A stretch of DNA of 64,000 bases from Algoriphagus boseongensis (GCF_004362805.1 NZ_SNYF01000005.1:310001-374000), one strand, 5' to 3'; positions 40,210-49,527 are shown, numbered from the stretch's first letter. Numbers and translations: made by a program. Notes: generated by a model not told the origin, from the sequence alone.

Positions 40210-42372
40210 ATGGCAACACTAAGACAGCAAGCCCTGGCGATGGTTCAGGCGAGACAGCGAGTGTCAGTTACCGCTCCTTCTTTTAAGATTTCAGATTACT
40301 TCGGGACTAACGTTTTTGGTCCAGCTCAAATGAAGCAATCTTTAGCACCTTCCGTTTACAAAAAAGTAATGGAAGCGATCGATAAAGGCTCCAAGATCGA
40401 TCCGGCAACTGCAGAGGAAATTGCATCTGCTGTAAAAATTTGGGCCATTTCTAAAGGCGTAACGCATTACACCCACTGGTTTCAGCCATTGACAGGGTCT
40501 ACAGCTGAGAAGCATGACTCATTCTTTGACATGTATGCCGGTATGGAGAAATTCAAGGGTTCTGCACTAGTTCAGCAGGAGCCAGATGCTTCTTCATTCC
40601 CAAATGGAGGTATCCGTTCTACTTTTGAGGCTAGAGGATATACTGCTTGGGATCCTTCTTCTCCGATTTTCATCTTCGAAAAGACTCTTTGTATCCCTAC
40701 CATCTTTGTGTCCTACACTGGTGAGGCTTTGGATTACAAGACTCCATTGTTGAAATCCATGGAAGCAATAAGTAATGCGGCAGTGGAGATTTGCCAATTG
40801 TTTGACAGAAATGTCAGAAAGGTGAATCCTTCTTTAGGGGTGGAGCAAGAATATTTCGTGGTAGATAAGGCGCTTTACAATGCAAGGCCTGATTTGGTGA
40901 TGTCAGGAAGATCAGTTTATGGACATACCCCAGCTAGAGGACAGCAGCTAGAAGACCATTATTTTGGATCAATTCCTACCCGAGTAAAAGATTTCATGAT
41001 GGACTTCGAAATCGAGGCTCATAAATTAGGTATTCCAGTTTCAACTCGTCACAATGAAGTGGCTCCGGGTCAGTTTGAAGTAGCTCCAATTTTCGAAGAA
41101 ATTAACAAGGCAATTGACCACAACCAATTGTTGATGGATGTAATGGATAAAGTTGCTGACAAGCATGGCTTGAAAGTTTTGTTCCATGAAAAGCCATTCG
41201 CCGGAGTAAACGGTTCAGGTAAGCACAACAACTGGTCTTTGATCACCGATACAGGTGTGAATCTTTTCCAGCCAAGCAATTCAGCTAGAGAAAATCTTCA
41301 GTTTTTGGCATTTTTGGTTGGTACAGTTAAAGCAGTACACGATCACGCTGATTTGTTAAGAGCAAGTATAGCTTCAGCTTCTAACGATTTCCGTTTGGGT
41401 GCGAATGAAGCCCCTCCAGCAATTATGTCAACTTTCTTGGGAGCTACTTTAACAGAGCTTTTGGATGAGTTGGAAAAGAACGGAAACGTGAAAATCGAGA
41501 AGGGTGATAACATGTATATGAAATTGGGTATCTCCAAGATCCCAGAAATCATCCTAGACAATACCGATAGAAACAGAACTTCTCCTTTTGCCTTCACCGG
41601 AAACAAGTTCGAATTCCGAGCAGTAGGATCTTCTGCAAACTGTGGAGGACCAATGACCACCCTGAACGTAATCGTTGCTGATGTTTTGAAAACAATGGCA
41701 AAGGACATCGAGAAGGAAATGAGTGCTGGCAAGGAAAAGAAAATTGCCATAGTAAACGTTTTGAGAAAGTACATTAAGGAATCTAAGAAAATCAGATTCG
41801 AAGGTGATGGCTACTCTGAAGAGTGGGAAAAAGAAGCAGCAAAAAGAGGACTTTCTAACCTGAAGTCTACTCCAGAAGCTTTGGACGTTTATGCGAAGAA
41901 AGCTACTAAGGAGCTTTTCGAGCGTCATAATGTACTTAATGCGATTGAAGTTCATGCCAGACATGAAATCATGTTGGAAGAGTTTATTAAGAAGGTTCAG
42001 ATCGAAAGCCGTGTAATGGGTGATTTGGCTTTGAATCATATCATTCCTACCGCTATCCTTTATCAAAACAAGGTGATTCAAAACGCAAACGGTTTGAAAG
42101 GACTTGGCTTGGATCACTCTGCTGCTGTAGATACTATCAAGGAATTGTCTAAGCATATTGAGTCTTTGAAGTCAGATGTAACGGCAATGACCGAGGCAAG
42201 AAAGAAACTCAACAAGGAAGATGATGTCGTAAAGCGTGCTAAAGGATATCAGAAAGAAGTGAAGGAAGCTTACTTCGACAAAATCCGATATGCAGTTGAC
42301 AAACTTGAGCTTTTGGTTGACGACGAAAGCTGGCCTTTGGTGAAGTATCGCGAAATGCTATTTATCCGCTAA
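40210..42372 (+). CDS. glnN: Type III glutamine synthetase
   Basis: This 720-residue enzyme makes glutamine from glutamate and ammonia with ATP. The length of about 720 and the motifs mark GSIII, the large dodecameric form found in Bacteroidota and cyanobacteria. Visible are the N-terminal FGTNVFGP block (31-38), the metal-site GVEQEYF (210-216), RHNEVAPGQFEVAP (280-293), and the ATP/ammonium region GVNGSGKHNNWSL (332-344). The long C-terminal extension, special to type III, runs to the end. It stands alone with a strong terminator. An A/T inverted repeat in its leader may be involved in nitrogen control, but this is unproven. Confidence 0.96.
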   Translation: MATLRQQALAMVQARQRVSVTAPSFKISDYFGTNVFGPAQMKQSLAPSVYKKVMEAIDKGSKIDPATAEEIASAVKIWAISKGVTHYTHWFQPLTGSTAEKHDSFFDMYAGMEKFKGSALVQQEPDASSFPNGGIRSTFEARGYTAWDPSSPIFIFEKTLCIPTIFVSYTGEALDYKTPLLKSMEAISNAAVEICQLFDRNVRKVNPSLGVEQEYFVVDKALYNARPDLVMSGRSVYGHTPARGQQLEDHYFGSIPTRVKDFMMDFEIEAHKLGIPVSTRHNEVAPGQFEVAPIFEEINKAIDHNQLLMDVMDKVADKHGLKVLFHEKPFAGVNGSGKHNNWSLITDTGVNLFQPSNSARENLQFLAFLVGTVKAVHDHADLLRASIASASNDFRLGANEAPPAIMSTFLGATLTELLDELEKNGNVKIEKGDNMYMKLGISKIPEIILDNTDRNRTSPFAFTGNKFEFRAVGSSANCGGPMTTLNVIVADVLKTMAKDIEKEMSAGKEKKIAIVNVLRKYIKESKKIRFEGDGYSEEWEKEAAKRGLSNLKSTPEALDVYAKKATKELFERHNVLNAIEVHARHEIMLEEFIKKVQIESRVMGDLALNHIIPTAILYQNKVIQNANGLKGLGLDHSAAVDTIKELSKHIESLKSDVTAMTEARKKLNKEDDVVKRAKGYQKEVKEAYFDKIRYAVDKLELLVDDESWPLVKYREMLFIR

Positions 42373-42392
42373 TCGGAAAAGCTTATAAACAC

Positions 42393-42422
42393 AAGCCACT
42401 TGGATTTCCAAGTGGCTTTTTT
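42393..42422 (+). terminator. Intrinsic terminator of glnN
   Basis: AAGCCACTTGGA at 42393-42404 pairs perfectly with TCCAAGTGGCTT at 42407-42418 and is followed by TTTT. Confidence 0.92.
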
Positions 42423-42503
42423 AATGCATTTTCATTTCAATGGAGAGAATTTATTGCGTTATCGCCCAAAATCAGTTCAGTTTTAACAAAATCTTTGGAG
42501 ATA

Positions 42504-42511
42504 TAACTTTG
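42504..42511 (+). promoter_or_regulatory. Candidate -7 element upstream of the GH18 gene
   Basis: TAACTTTG matches TAnnTTTG. An identical octamer occurs again at 42540-42547, 18 bp before the start codon. The -33 element is poor in both cases (TTTT at 42481-42484 for the first), so either could be used. Confidence 0.45.
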
Positions 42512-42564
42512 GCTTTACCGCTCGGCTTAGCTCTTTTTTTAACTTTGACCAGAATTAAAATCCT

Positions 42565-43722
42565 ATGAAATACTTATTCCCGATCCTGCTTGTAGTTTTA
42601 TTTTCCTGTGGCCAAAAGAAGTCAGACGATGGCCAAAAAGTCATTGTAGCCTATGTGGCAGGATGGAAAAATATCCGCGAAAAGCATATCCCGGCAGAAA
42701 GAATTACCCATGTGAATTATGCTTTTGCCCATGTGGACAGTACGGGAAGAATTGCTCCGATGAATCCAAAGGATGCGGAACGGGATAGCCTGAATTTTAT
42801 CAAGTTGCAAACCTTGAAAGAGCGAAATCCAGCGATAAAAATTTTGGTTTCTATTGGTGGGTGGACACATTCCAAAGGTTTTTCAGATGCCGTGGCTACT
42901 GAAGAAGGTAGGAAAAAACTTACGCAATCTGGGTTGGAATACCTGATTAATCATAATCTGAATGGACTGGATTTTGACTGGGAATATCCTGCCATGCAGG
43001 GGGACAATAATCCTTACAGGCCAGAGGATAAAGAAAACTTTGTCCTAATGCTAAAAAGCTTTCGGGAAGCATTGGATTCTTTGGGGATGGTCACCGACAC
43101 TCATTATTTGACTACGATTGCTTCTGGGGGATTTAGGAGATATTTGGAGGTCAATAATCTTGCGGAAGCCCAGAAGTACCTCGATTTTATCAATATTATG
43201 GCCTATGATTTTTATACAGCAGGAGATGAAGAGACTGGTCATCATGCTAACCTTTATCCAAACGGAAATAAGAAAACTTCAGCTGCTACTGCGGTTGAGG
43301 AACAAATAGAATTTGGTGTGCCTGCAGAAAAGTTGGTTTTAGGAATTCCTTTTTATGGAAGAATGTGGAAAAAAGTTAATCCAGAGCAGAATGGGCTTTT
43401 TCAAAAAGGAGAATACGCAATGGGATTGCCTTATCATCAGATTTATGCTTTGACCATGACTTCCAAATACAAGAGATTTTGGGATGAAAAAGCTCAGGCT
43501 CCTTATCTTTTTGCGGCACAGGATTCAACTTGGATTACCTATGAGGACCCAGAATCTGTAAAAAAGAAAACCGATTACATAAGAGAAAAAGGCCTCAAAG
43601 GAGGGATGTTTTGGGAAATGAGCGAGGATAATACCCGATTACTTCTGAAAACCTTATTCGAAGGCTTAAATCCAGGGATGGAATACACACCCAGAATAAC
43701 CGAAAAGGTTCCCGGAGCGTGA
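42565..43722 (+). CDS. GH18 chitinase-like lipoprotein
   Basis: A 385-residue lipoprotein (MKYLFPILLVVLFSC, Cys 15) with a GH18 barrel. It shows VIVAYVAGW near 26-34, KILVSIGGW at 92-100, and the catalytic strand NGLDFDWEYP at 133-142, where Glu140 is the proton donor and Asp136 and Asp138 support it. The first acidic residue of the usual DGxDxDxE is Asn133, a tolerated change in some members. MAYDFY near 212 and GGMFWEMSED near the end complete the barrel. It probably cleaves chitin or other N-acetylglucosamine polymers at the envelope. The ROK regulator encoded convergently next door may respond to a related sugar. Confidence 0.92.
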   Translation: MKYLFPILLVVLFSCGQKKSDDGQKVIVAYVAGWKNIREKHIPAERITHVNYAFAHVDSTGRIAPMNPKDAERDSLNFIKLQTLKERNPAIKILVSIGGWTHSKGFSDAVATEEGRKKLTQSGLEYLINHNLNGLDFDWEYPAMQGDNNPYRPEDKENFVLMLKSFREALDSLGMVTDTHYLTTIASGGFRRYLEVNNLAEAQKYLDFINIMAYDFYTAGDEETGHHANLYPNGNKKTSAATAVEEQIEFGVPAEKLVLGIPFYGRMWKKVNPEQNGLFQKGEYAMGLPYHQIYALTMTSKYKRFWDEKAQAPYLFAAQDSTWITYEDPESVKKKTDYIREKGLKGGMFWEMSEDNTRLLLKTLFEGLNPGMEYTPRITEKVPGA

Positions 43723-43795
43723 CTGAAAAAGGATTTGGGATTGGTTTATTTAGAATTTTAAAGAGTTCGAAATCTGCTGAGGTCAGACCTCAATA

Positions 43796-45034
43796 TTAAT
43801 TTAAGACATCTTCGAAGAGCTTCTCATTCACGACTGCGACACCCCCAAGTAGACCGACGTCTTTTCCTAATTTATACAATGCCAACTGGGTTTTTTCCCT
43901 TGATTTGGCCATGCTGTAAATATTGAGTGCCTGCTGAATTGGTGTGATCAAGTATTGATTGGCTTCCGCAACTGAACCTCCGATGATAATTAGTTCAGGA
44001 TTGAGCAATTGGATGAGCATGGAAATTCCTCTGCCTAGGTCTAGTCCCGCCTCTGAAAGAATTGTTATCGCTCTTTGATCTCCTGCTAGTGCGGCTTCAA
44101 CCACCAATTCCGGATCTAACTCCCCGCTATGGTCTCTGACCATTCTTGCCAAAATACTGTCTTTATCTAGTTGGATGGCTTCCTCGGCCATTCTTACAAT
44201 TGCCGTACCTGAGGCTACTGCTTCCAGACAGCCTTTTTTTCCACAGGTGCAGGTTACGTCTCTGGATTCAAAAATTGGAGAATGTGAAAACTCCCCTGCA
44301 AATCCCGAGCTTCCTTGGTAGATTTTTCCATCTATGATGATTCCCAATCCGATTCCCCAGCCAATAAAAAGCCCCAATACATTCTTGTGAGTATCCTCAG
44401 CACCAAATTTGAATTCTGCTAAAGTCATCGCTCTAGCGTCGTTTTCCAAGAAAATTTTCTTTTTGAATCTTGCTTCGAGATTTTCTAAAAGTGTCTTTTT
44501 CCCAAATCTTAAATAGGTATAATTGACCCCACCAATAGAGTCCACCAGACCGGGCATTGAAAATCCTATGGCAATAATTTTTTCTGAAGGAATTCCGGTT
44601 TTCGAAAGGTATGCATCAATTTTATCACAGACTTCGTCAAAAGTCTCTTTCTCGTTATTCAAGTTGATTTTATGGCTTTGCTTCTCATAGGCCAATTCAT
44701 GATTGCAGGAATATAAGGCCAAGTGAATGTTGTACTTAGAAAGATCAACTGAAAGCACGTAAAAAGCGTCCGAGGCCAATCGGTATAAATCCGGCTTTCT
44801 TCCTCCTTGAGATTCCGCTCGTCCTTGTTTGATGACCTCTCCAGAACTCATTAAGTCAGAAAGAAGGCTATTAACTGTGGGAAGGGATATCCCAACTTCA
44901 TTGCAGATTTCGCTGGCGGTATTGGCACCTTTGAGGTAAAGATTCTTAATGATTTTTATTTTGTTGAGGTAGCTTTTGATTTCTACCACGCCATCCATTT
45001 TAGAAATTTCCTCTTTAGGGTTAATTAGGTTCAT
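43796..45034 (-). CDS. ROK-family transcriptional regulator (NagC/XylR-like)
   Basis: The protein has 412 residues from ATG 45034; an in-frame TTG at 45055 is less likely. An N-terminal winged helix-turn-helix is visible (KIIKNLYLKGANTASEICNEVGISLPTVNSLLSDLM). The ROK sugar-kinase-like domain follows, with GFSMPGLVDS, LFIGWGIGLGIIIDG and the zinc motif CTCGKKGCLEAVASG. ROK repressors release DNA on binding a sugar or sugar phosphate. The gene is divergent from the phosphomannose-isomerase-like cupin gene (204 bp gap) and convergent with the GH18 gene, so amino-sugar or mannose control is a reasonable inference. Confidence 0.92.
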   Translation of the reverse strand: MNLINPKEEISKMDGVVEIKSYLNKIKIIKNLYLKGANTASEICNEVGISLPTVNSLLSDLMSSGEVIKQGRAESQGGRKPDLYRLASDAFYVLSVDLSKYNIHLALYSCNHELAYEKQSHKINLNNEKETFDEVCDKIDAYLSKTGIPSEKIIAIGFSMPGLVDSIGGVNYTYLRFGKKTLLENLEARFKKKIFLENDARAMTLAEFKFGAEDTHKNVLGLFIGWGIGLGIIIDGKIYQGSSGFAGEFSHSPIFESRDVTCTCGKKGCLEAVASGTAIVRMAEEAIQLDKDSILARMVRDHSGELDPELVVEAALAGDQRAITILSEAGLDLGRGISMLIQLLNPELIIIGGSVAEANQYLITPIQQALNIYSMAKSREKTQLALYKLGKDVGLLGGVAVVNEKLFEDVLN

Positions 45035-45213
45035 AAAATTCAAGAATTGCCTCAAATAAGCGAAATTTTATCCTTCAAAAAAGTACTTCCTGAAAAAAAT
45101 CGAATAATAAATTAAAGTTTAGCCCTTGAAAATAAATTTCTTGATTAGATAAATCCTCTTTTAGAAAAGATTTTTTTGGTTTGAATACTTAGGGTAAAAA
45201 TCAGATCATGTAT

Positions 45214-45221
45214 TAAGTTTG
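45214..45221 (+). promoter_or_regulatory. Candidate -7 element of the cupin gene
   Basis: TAAGTTTG is a full TAnnTTTG match 17 bp before ATG 45238, implying a short leader of about 10 nt. No good -33 element was found at the normal distance, which would suit an activator-dependent promoter. Confidence 0.45.
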
Positions 45222-45237
45222 GGGAAAAATTGTTTGA

Positions 45238-45756
45238 ATGAGTATTTTAGTAGATTCTGGTTTTTCAAAAGAAGAAGTTTTTAACGTCGTTGAGGAGTAC
45301 CTTCAACAGGCAGGTATCGAAATAGTTTCTTTCGATAAGAACAGACCATGGGGCGGCTTTTATGTGATTGATGAAACTCAAATTGGAGCCTTTAGGGAAA
45401 AGTTCTTTCCGGAAGTAGAGCTTTCCAAAGAGCAGTTGAGTTTGAAATTAAGTCCTAAAATTCTGATTGTAGGTCCAGGAAAGAGGCTTTCTTGGCAATA
45501 TCACCACAGAAGGGCCGAAATTTGGAAACTAATCTTTGGCGAGTCTTCGATTGCCATTAGTCCAAATGATGTTGAAACACCAAAACAAGTCATGGAAATA
45601 GGGAAGGTAATTCGCCTGGCACAAGGTGAAAGACATCGATTGATTGGTGATAACAACTGGGGGATAGTAGCCGAGATTTGGATGCACATTGACCCTGAAA
45701 ATCCATCGGATGAAGAGGATATCGTTCGGGTCCAAGATGATTTTGCTAGAAAATAA
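45238..45756 (+). CDS. Phosphomannose-isomerase-like cupin protein
   Basis: A 172-residue single-domain cupin. It matches the C-terminal domain of type II phosphomannose isomerases: RPWGGFYVID near 36-45, LIVGPGKRLSWQYHHRRAEIWKLI near 75-100 (metal-binding His pair and Glu), and a later LAQGERHRLIGD with a His ligand. The nucleotidyltransferase part found in bifunctional enzymes is absent. Likely role: isomerisation of mannose-6-phosphate and fructose-6-phosphate or a related sugar phosphate. It is divergent from the ROK regulator gene, its probable controller. Confidence 0.85.
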   Translation: MSILVDSGFSKEEVFNVVEEYLQQAGIEIVSFDKNRPWGGFYVIDETQIGAFREKFFPEVELSKEQLSLKLSPKILIVGPGKRLSWQYHHRRAEIWKLIFGESSIAISPNDVETPKQVMEIGKVIRLAQGERHRLIGDNNWGIVAEIWMHIDPENPSDEEDIVRVQDDFARK

Positions 45757-45757
45757 A

Positions 45758-45785
45758 AAAACTCGGGGTGTCAAGCCCGAGTTTT
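45758..45785 (+). terminator. Intrinsic terminator (symmetrical)
   Basis: AAAACTCGGG at 45758-45767 pairs perfectly with CCCGAGTTTT at 45776-45785. Being flanked by A and T runs on both sides, it could also stop transcription from the opposite strand. It directly follows the cupin gene. Confidence 0.85.
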
Positions 45786-45956
45786 CAAAAGTTTAGAATA
45801 TTGTCCGTAGCTCAATCACCCTTAAAATAAACTTGTTTTGTTTATAAACGTCTGCGGACTAGGTTAAAAAGTGTCATCTAATATACCTTTAAATATCTAA
45901 AATCCAAATATTTATATTCAAAAAATGAATTAGATATTTTGAAATACATTTTTGGA

Positions 45957-46121
45957 TTAATTCAAGCTTTCAATTTTCTTGGCTATTTCCTCAGCTTCGG
46001 CCATTAATTTGTCCGATTGGGTTCTGTTTACATGTGAAACTTTATGAGCTTCGGAAAGCTTTTTTGCATAAGCTTCTTGAAGCTTTTCTTTTTCGGTTTT
46101 CTTTTTGAATAGTCCAAACAT
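45957..46121 (-). CDS. Lacal_2735-type mini-protein, 54 residues
   Basis: This short gene encodes MFGLFKKKTEKEKLQ..., a 54-residue, highly charged, helical protein ending KIESLN. The start MFGLFKKK, the central VNRTQSDKLMAEAEEI and the length match the small Bacteroidota family known as Lacal_2735, conserved but of unknown function. The charge pattern suggests one or two amphipathic helices and perhaps membrane-surface binding through the N-terminal FGLF. It lies 64 bp downstream of the YwqK-like gene on the same strand. Confidence is high because codon usage and family pattern both fit. Confidence 0.8.
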   Translation of the reverse strand: MFGLFKKKTEKEKLQEAYAKKLSEAHKVSHVNRTQSDKLMAEAEEIAKKIESLN

Positions 46122-46185
46122 GATCTTTTTTTAGGTATAACTGCTCCTGATTTGCATTGTTTGGAATGATGAAAGACCGTTTAGG

Positions 46186-47754
46186 TTAATTTCTGATCAA
46201 GGAAGAGTTAGAATTAGCCACAACCTCGTCTTTCTGATAATTGATCAAATCTTCAAGCCTTCCTGATGTATTGTAATATCTCCAAGGCCCTTCCTTCTTT
46301 CCGTCGATCATGGCACCTTCGGAGGCTTTCTTTCCATTTTCATGGTAAAACACCCAAAGTCCATCAGGTTTTCCTGATCTATAATTGCCCTCTGATTCCT
46401 TTTGTCCTGTGACGTAATAAGTTATTCTTACTCCATTTCCGTCTTTGAGAGAACCTTTCTCAAGCTGGGTTTTTCCATCATAAGAAAAATAGTCTCCCAC
46501 ATTGGTAAGCCTGCCATTATCCCAAAATTCTTCTTGAGTTAGCTGCTTGTTGTCATAAAAAAGACCCCAGATTCCATCTTCTTCTCCCAATTTGAAAGAA
46601 CCTACTGATTTGAGTTGGCCTCCATCGTAGTAGTAAACCCACTGCCCGTCTTCCATACCCAAAATGTATTTACCCTCAGCGATTAGGATTCCTATCTTAT
46701 TGAAGTATTTCCAAAGTCCAGTTTTCAGGTCATTTTTATATTCACCGATCGAGAATAATTGCCCGTCTGGGTAATAACTTTTCCATAGGCCGCTCTTGGC
46801 TCCACCCTCATACTGTCCTCGCACAGATAGATCTCCCGAGTCGTGGTATTCTAAATATTCACCTACTGGCACACCTAGCTCAAAAGATTTTCGCTTAGCC
46901 AATGCTTTGTTTGGGAAATATTCTTCCCAGGTGCCTACTGCAATATTGTTTTCGTAGGTTTCAATTCTAGCTATTCGACCAGATTGATAATAATATTTCC
47001 ATTGCCCAGTTCGATTACCATTGTCAGAATAATACTCTTCGGCTTCTACAATTCTGGTACCCGGAAAATATCTTTTCCATTCGCCGACTTTTACTCCATT
47101 TTTATAATTACCTACTTCCAATGGGACATTGGGAAGTGAATAAGTCTTGAAAGATCCATTGAATTGACCTTTTGTAGCAAATGCCTCAGTTACAACTGTG
47201 CCTTCTGGATCATACTCTAAGTAAGGACCTTCCCTCAAGCCATCGATATAAAATTCATTGATTGCAACTTCTCCAAATTCAAAATAAGTAACCCATTGAC
47301 CTGTTTTTTGGCCTTTATCATATTGTCCGTCAACTCTTACTTGCTTTGGGGTGACATAGTTGGGAACACCGGTTTTGCCATAATATTCAATGTATTTTCC
47401 GACTAAAACACTGTCTTGAAAAATCATTTCCTTTTTCAGGGCTCCGTCTTCGTCATAATATTTTGCTGGTCCGAAGAGTTTTCCATCCCGATATTCAGCT
47501 GTTTCTTTTGGCTTTCCTGAAGGATAAAAAGAATTCCACGTCCCGTCCTTTTTTCCATTTCTAAAAATTCCTTCAGAAATCAAGGTATTGGTCTTGGGAT
47601 TATAAAATTTCCATAAACCTGTGCGTTGGTTTTTTTCTACAACACCGGTACCCATTATGGTTGAGTCAGAATTAAACTGACGAACCAATTGGGATTCTTG
47701 GGCGAAAGCTGAATTGAAAAGTAGGAGAAAGGCTACCGGAAGTAGGTATTTCAT
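46186..47754 (-). CDS. Exported YwqK/MORN-repeat protein, 522 residues
   Basis: The N-terminus is a signal peptide (MKYLLPVAFLLLFNSAFAQ). The remainder is a long run of about 20 MORN-like repeats with a period near 22 residues, of the form G-x-W-K-x-Y-x-x-x-G-x-L (for example GLWKFYNP, GTWNSFYPSGK, GQWVYYYDGGQL, GLWVFYHENGKK). Members are called YwqK-family antitoxins after a Bacillus protein, but exported Bacteroidota versions are probably structural or binding proteins, and no toxin gene adjoins this one. The length is well above the usual 150-300 residues. It lies 98 bp downstream of a hypothetical gene. Confidence 0.88.
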   Translation of the reverse strand: MKYLLPVAFLLLFNSAFAQESQLVRQFNSDSTIMGTGVVEKNQRTGLWKFYNPKTNTLISEGIFRNGKKDGTWNSFYPSGKPKETAEYRDGKLFGPAKYYDEDGALKKEMIFQDSVLVGKYIEYYGKTGVPNYVTPKQVRVDGQYDKGQKTGQWVTYFEFGEVAINEFYIDGLREGPYLEYDPEGTVVTEAFATKGQFNGSFKTYSLPNVPLEVGNYKNGVKVGEWKRYFPGTRIVEAEEYYSDNGNRTGQWKYYYQSGRIARIETYENNIAVGTWEEYFPNKALAKRKSFELGVPVGEYLEYHDSGDLSVRGQYEGGAKSGLWKSYYPDGQLFSIGEYKNDLKTGLWKYFNKIGILIAEGKYILGMEDGQWVYYYDGGQLKSVGSFKLGEEDGIWGLFYDNKQLTQEEFWDNGRLTNVGDYFSYDGKTQLEKGSLKDGNGVRITYYVTGQKESEGNYRSGKPDGLWVFYHENGKKASEGAMIDGKKEGPWRYYNTSGRLEDLINYQKDEVVANSNSSLIRN

Positions 47755-47852
47755 TGGTCTTCGGTTTCGGATAAGAGTTCCAGGAAAATTTCCAGGGGAA
47801 GAATGCTTTGCCCTACGTTTACGAAGGAAACAATCTTCAGTTTAAAATTAAG

Positions 47853-48428
47853 TTAATTCCTTTTTGTTTGGGATGAAAGTTTTAGAATATCCAAGAGATT
47901 TTCAACCTCTCCAGCTACCAAACGAATACTGCTTTCCAAATCGTATACGGGGATAAGCGGTTTGAACCAGAGATTTAAAACTCCCTCCTGAAAAATAATC
48001 TGATTTTCATCGGAAGTGTGTCTTTTTTCCAAAATCAACTCTGGATAATCCCAAGGGGAATCGGTCAAAGAAAACTCAAAACCACTTTGGATAAGCTTAT
48101 TTGAGTCCAGGCTGAATTCCGAGCCATGAATTAGCATCAGAAACATTCCATGACCAAACCAATTAAAAATTCGTATATCACATCCAGAAGTCAGAGTAAA
48201 ATCCCTGATCATATCCAGAACTTGATAGGGAAATCCTACCAAGTCACTTCCTTTTGAAATCTTCTTTCCTTTTGAATTTTGATGAATTTGAGAAAGTGTT
48301 TCGTTTGAGAATGAATTGGCAACCCCCTCCAATACTTGCAGAAAACCTGCTTTAAGCTTGTTTTGTCGCTTGATCAATTCCTGATCCAGCCATAAGTTTA
48401 AATCTAGCCGCTGATGGGGATCAGTCAT
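47853..48428 (-). CDS. Hypothetical protein, 191 residues
   Basis: I do not recognise this family. There is no signal peptide or membrane helix. The protein is mixed alpha/beta with a helical N-terminus (DLNLWLDQELIKRQNKLKAGFLQVLEGVANSF). A central DIRIFNWFGHGMFLMLIHGSEFSL segment and a short C-terminal helix (VAGEVENLLDILKL) follow. It begins 1 bp after the fabH stop codon, so the two are cotranscribed. A link to fatty-acid synthesis is therefore possible but rests on position only. Confidence 0.72.
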   Translation of the reverse strand: MTDPHQRLDLNLWLDQELIKRQNKLKAGFLQVLEGVANSFSNETLSQIHQNSKGKKISKGSDLVGFPYQVLDMIRDFTLTSGCDIRIFNWFGHGMFLMLIHGSEFSLDSNKLIQSGFEFSLTDSPWDYPELILEKRHTSDENQIIFQEGVLNLWFKPLIPVYDLESSIRLVAGEVENLLDILKLSSQTKRN

Positions 48429-48429
48429 T

Positions 48430-49428
48430 TTACCATCTCAATAGCGCCGAGGCCCAAGTGAATCCTGATCCAAAAGCCGCGAGGCATAACAAATCACCTT
48501 CTTTTATTCTTCCTTGTTCCCAAGCTTGGGATAAGGCGATTGGAATAGTTCCAGCAGTAGTATTTCCCAAATACATGATGTTATTGAACACCTTCTCATC
48601 AGGAAGCTGAAGTTTCTGCTGGATGTATTGGCTGATTCTCAGGTTAGCTTGGTGAGGGACAAGAAGATCAATATCCTCTTTTTTCATCCCATTAAAGTCG
48701 AGGGCTTCCTTGATTACTTCCATGAATCTAACTACAGCGTGTTTGAACACAGCATTTCCATTCATTTTAAGGAAGAAATCTCCTCGATCAATCATTTCTT
48801 GAGAAATTCTAACTTTCCCGCTAGAGCTGGGAGCTATACAATACAATTCCTCAGCATGGGAACCTTCGGAATGTAAATGGGTACTCAAAATTCCGGGTTG
48901 ATCAGAATCCACTGCTCCTAATACCACAGCACCGGCACCATCTGCGAAAATTACGGCACTTGATCTTCCTTCATCACTTTTATCTAAAGCTGAAGATTGG
49001 ATTTCGGCTCCGACGACAAGGATTTTTTTATACATCCCGGTTTTGATAAACTGGTCTGCTACTGATAAGGCATAGATAAAACCCGAGCAGGCATTTCTAA
49101 TATCCAAGGCACCGATGGAAGTTAACCCTAGCTCTCTTTGCAAAAGAACCCCGTTTCCGGGTAAAAAGTAATCAGCCGTAATCGTTGCAAAAACAATGAA
49201 ATCAATCTCTTTTGGATCCACTTGAGCCCGCTCAAGCGCCATTCGAGAAGCTTTGGCAGACATGTTGGTTACTGTGTCAACTCCCGGTGTAAACCATCTT
49301 CTCTCCTGAATTCCAGTTCTTTCTACAATCCATTCATTGTTGGTATTCATCATCTGAGAGAGTTCCTCATTGGTTACTATTCTCTCAGGGACATAATGAC
49401 CAGCGCCAAGTATTCTGGATTTTTTCAT
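48430..49428 (-). CDS. fabH: Beta-ketoacyl-ACP synthase III
   Basis: A 332-residue condensing enzyme that starts fatty-acid chains by joining acetyl-CoA (or branched acyl-CoA) with malonyl-ACP. The triad is visible: Cys114 in IRNACSGF, His in LVPHQANLRI near 258, and Asn in YLGNTTAGT near 288. The start segment ILGAGHYVPERIVTNEEL and the ERTGIQERRW motif are typical of FabH. It is followed 1 bp later by a hypothetical gene. Many Bacteroidota carry several fabH copies, so specificity for branched primers cannot be decided. Confidence 0.94.
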   Translation of the reverse strand: MKKSRILGAGHYVPERIVTNEELSQMMNTNNEWIVERTGIQERRWFTPGVDTVTNMSAKASRMALERAQVDPKEIDFIVFATITADYFLPGNGVLLQRELGLTSIGALDIRNACSGFIYALSVADQFIKTGMYKKILVVGAEIQSSALDKSDEGRSSAVIFADGAGAVVLGAVDSDQPGILSTHLHSEGSHAEELYCIAPSSSGKVRISQEMIDRGDFFLKMNGNAVFKHAVVRFMEVIKEALDFNGMKKEDIDLLVPHQANLRISQYIQQKLQLPDEKVFNNIMYLGNTTAGTIPIALSQAWEQGRIKEGDLLCLAAFGSGFTWASALLRW

Positions 49429-49527
49429 CAGTATTTGGGTTTATCTGAATGCAAAGAAATTTTTGGGACTGCCAATATCGGAACAAGATGGCATTCCTAC
49501 AAAAAAGAAAAAAGCTTGGAGTCTTAC

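Noticed and set aside
45801-45877. GTCCGTAG near 45803 and CTGCGGAC near 45865 resemble halves of the activating dyads.
   Set aside because: No second dyad 6 bp away and no TGG-N10-GA element at about 54 bp; only isolated half-sites.
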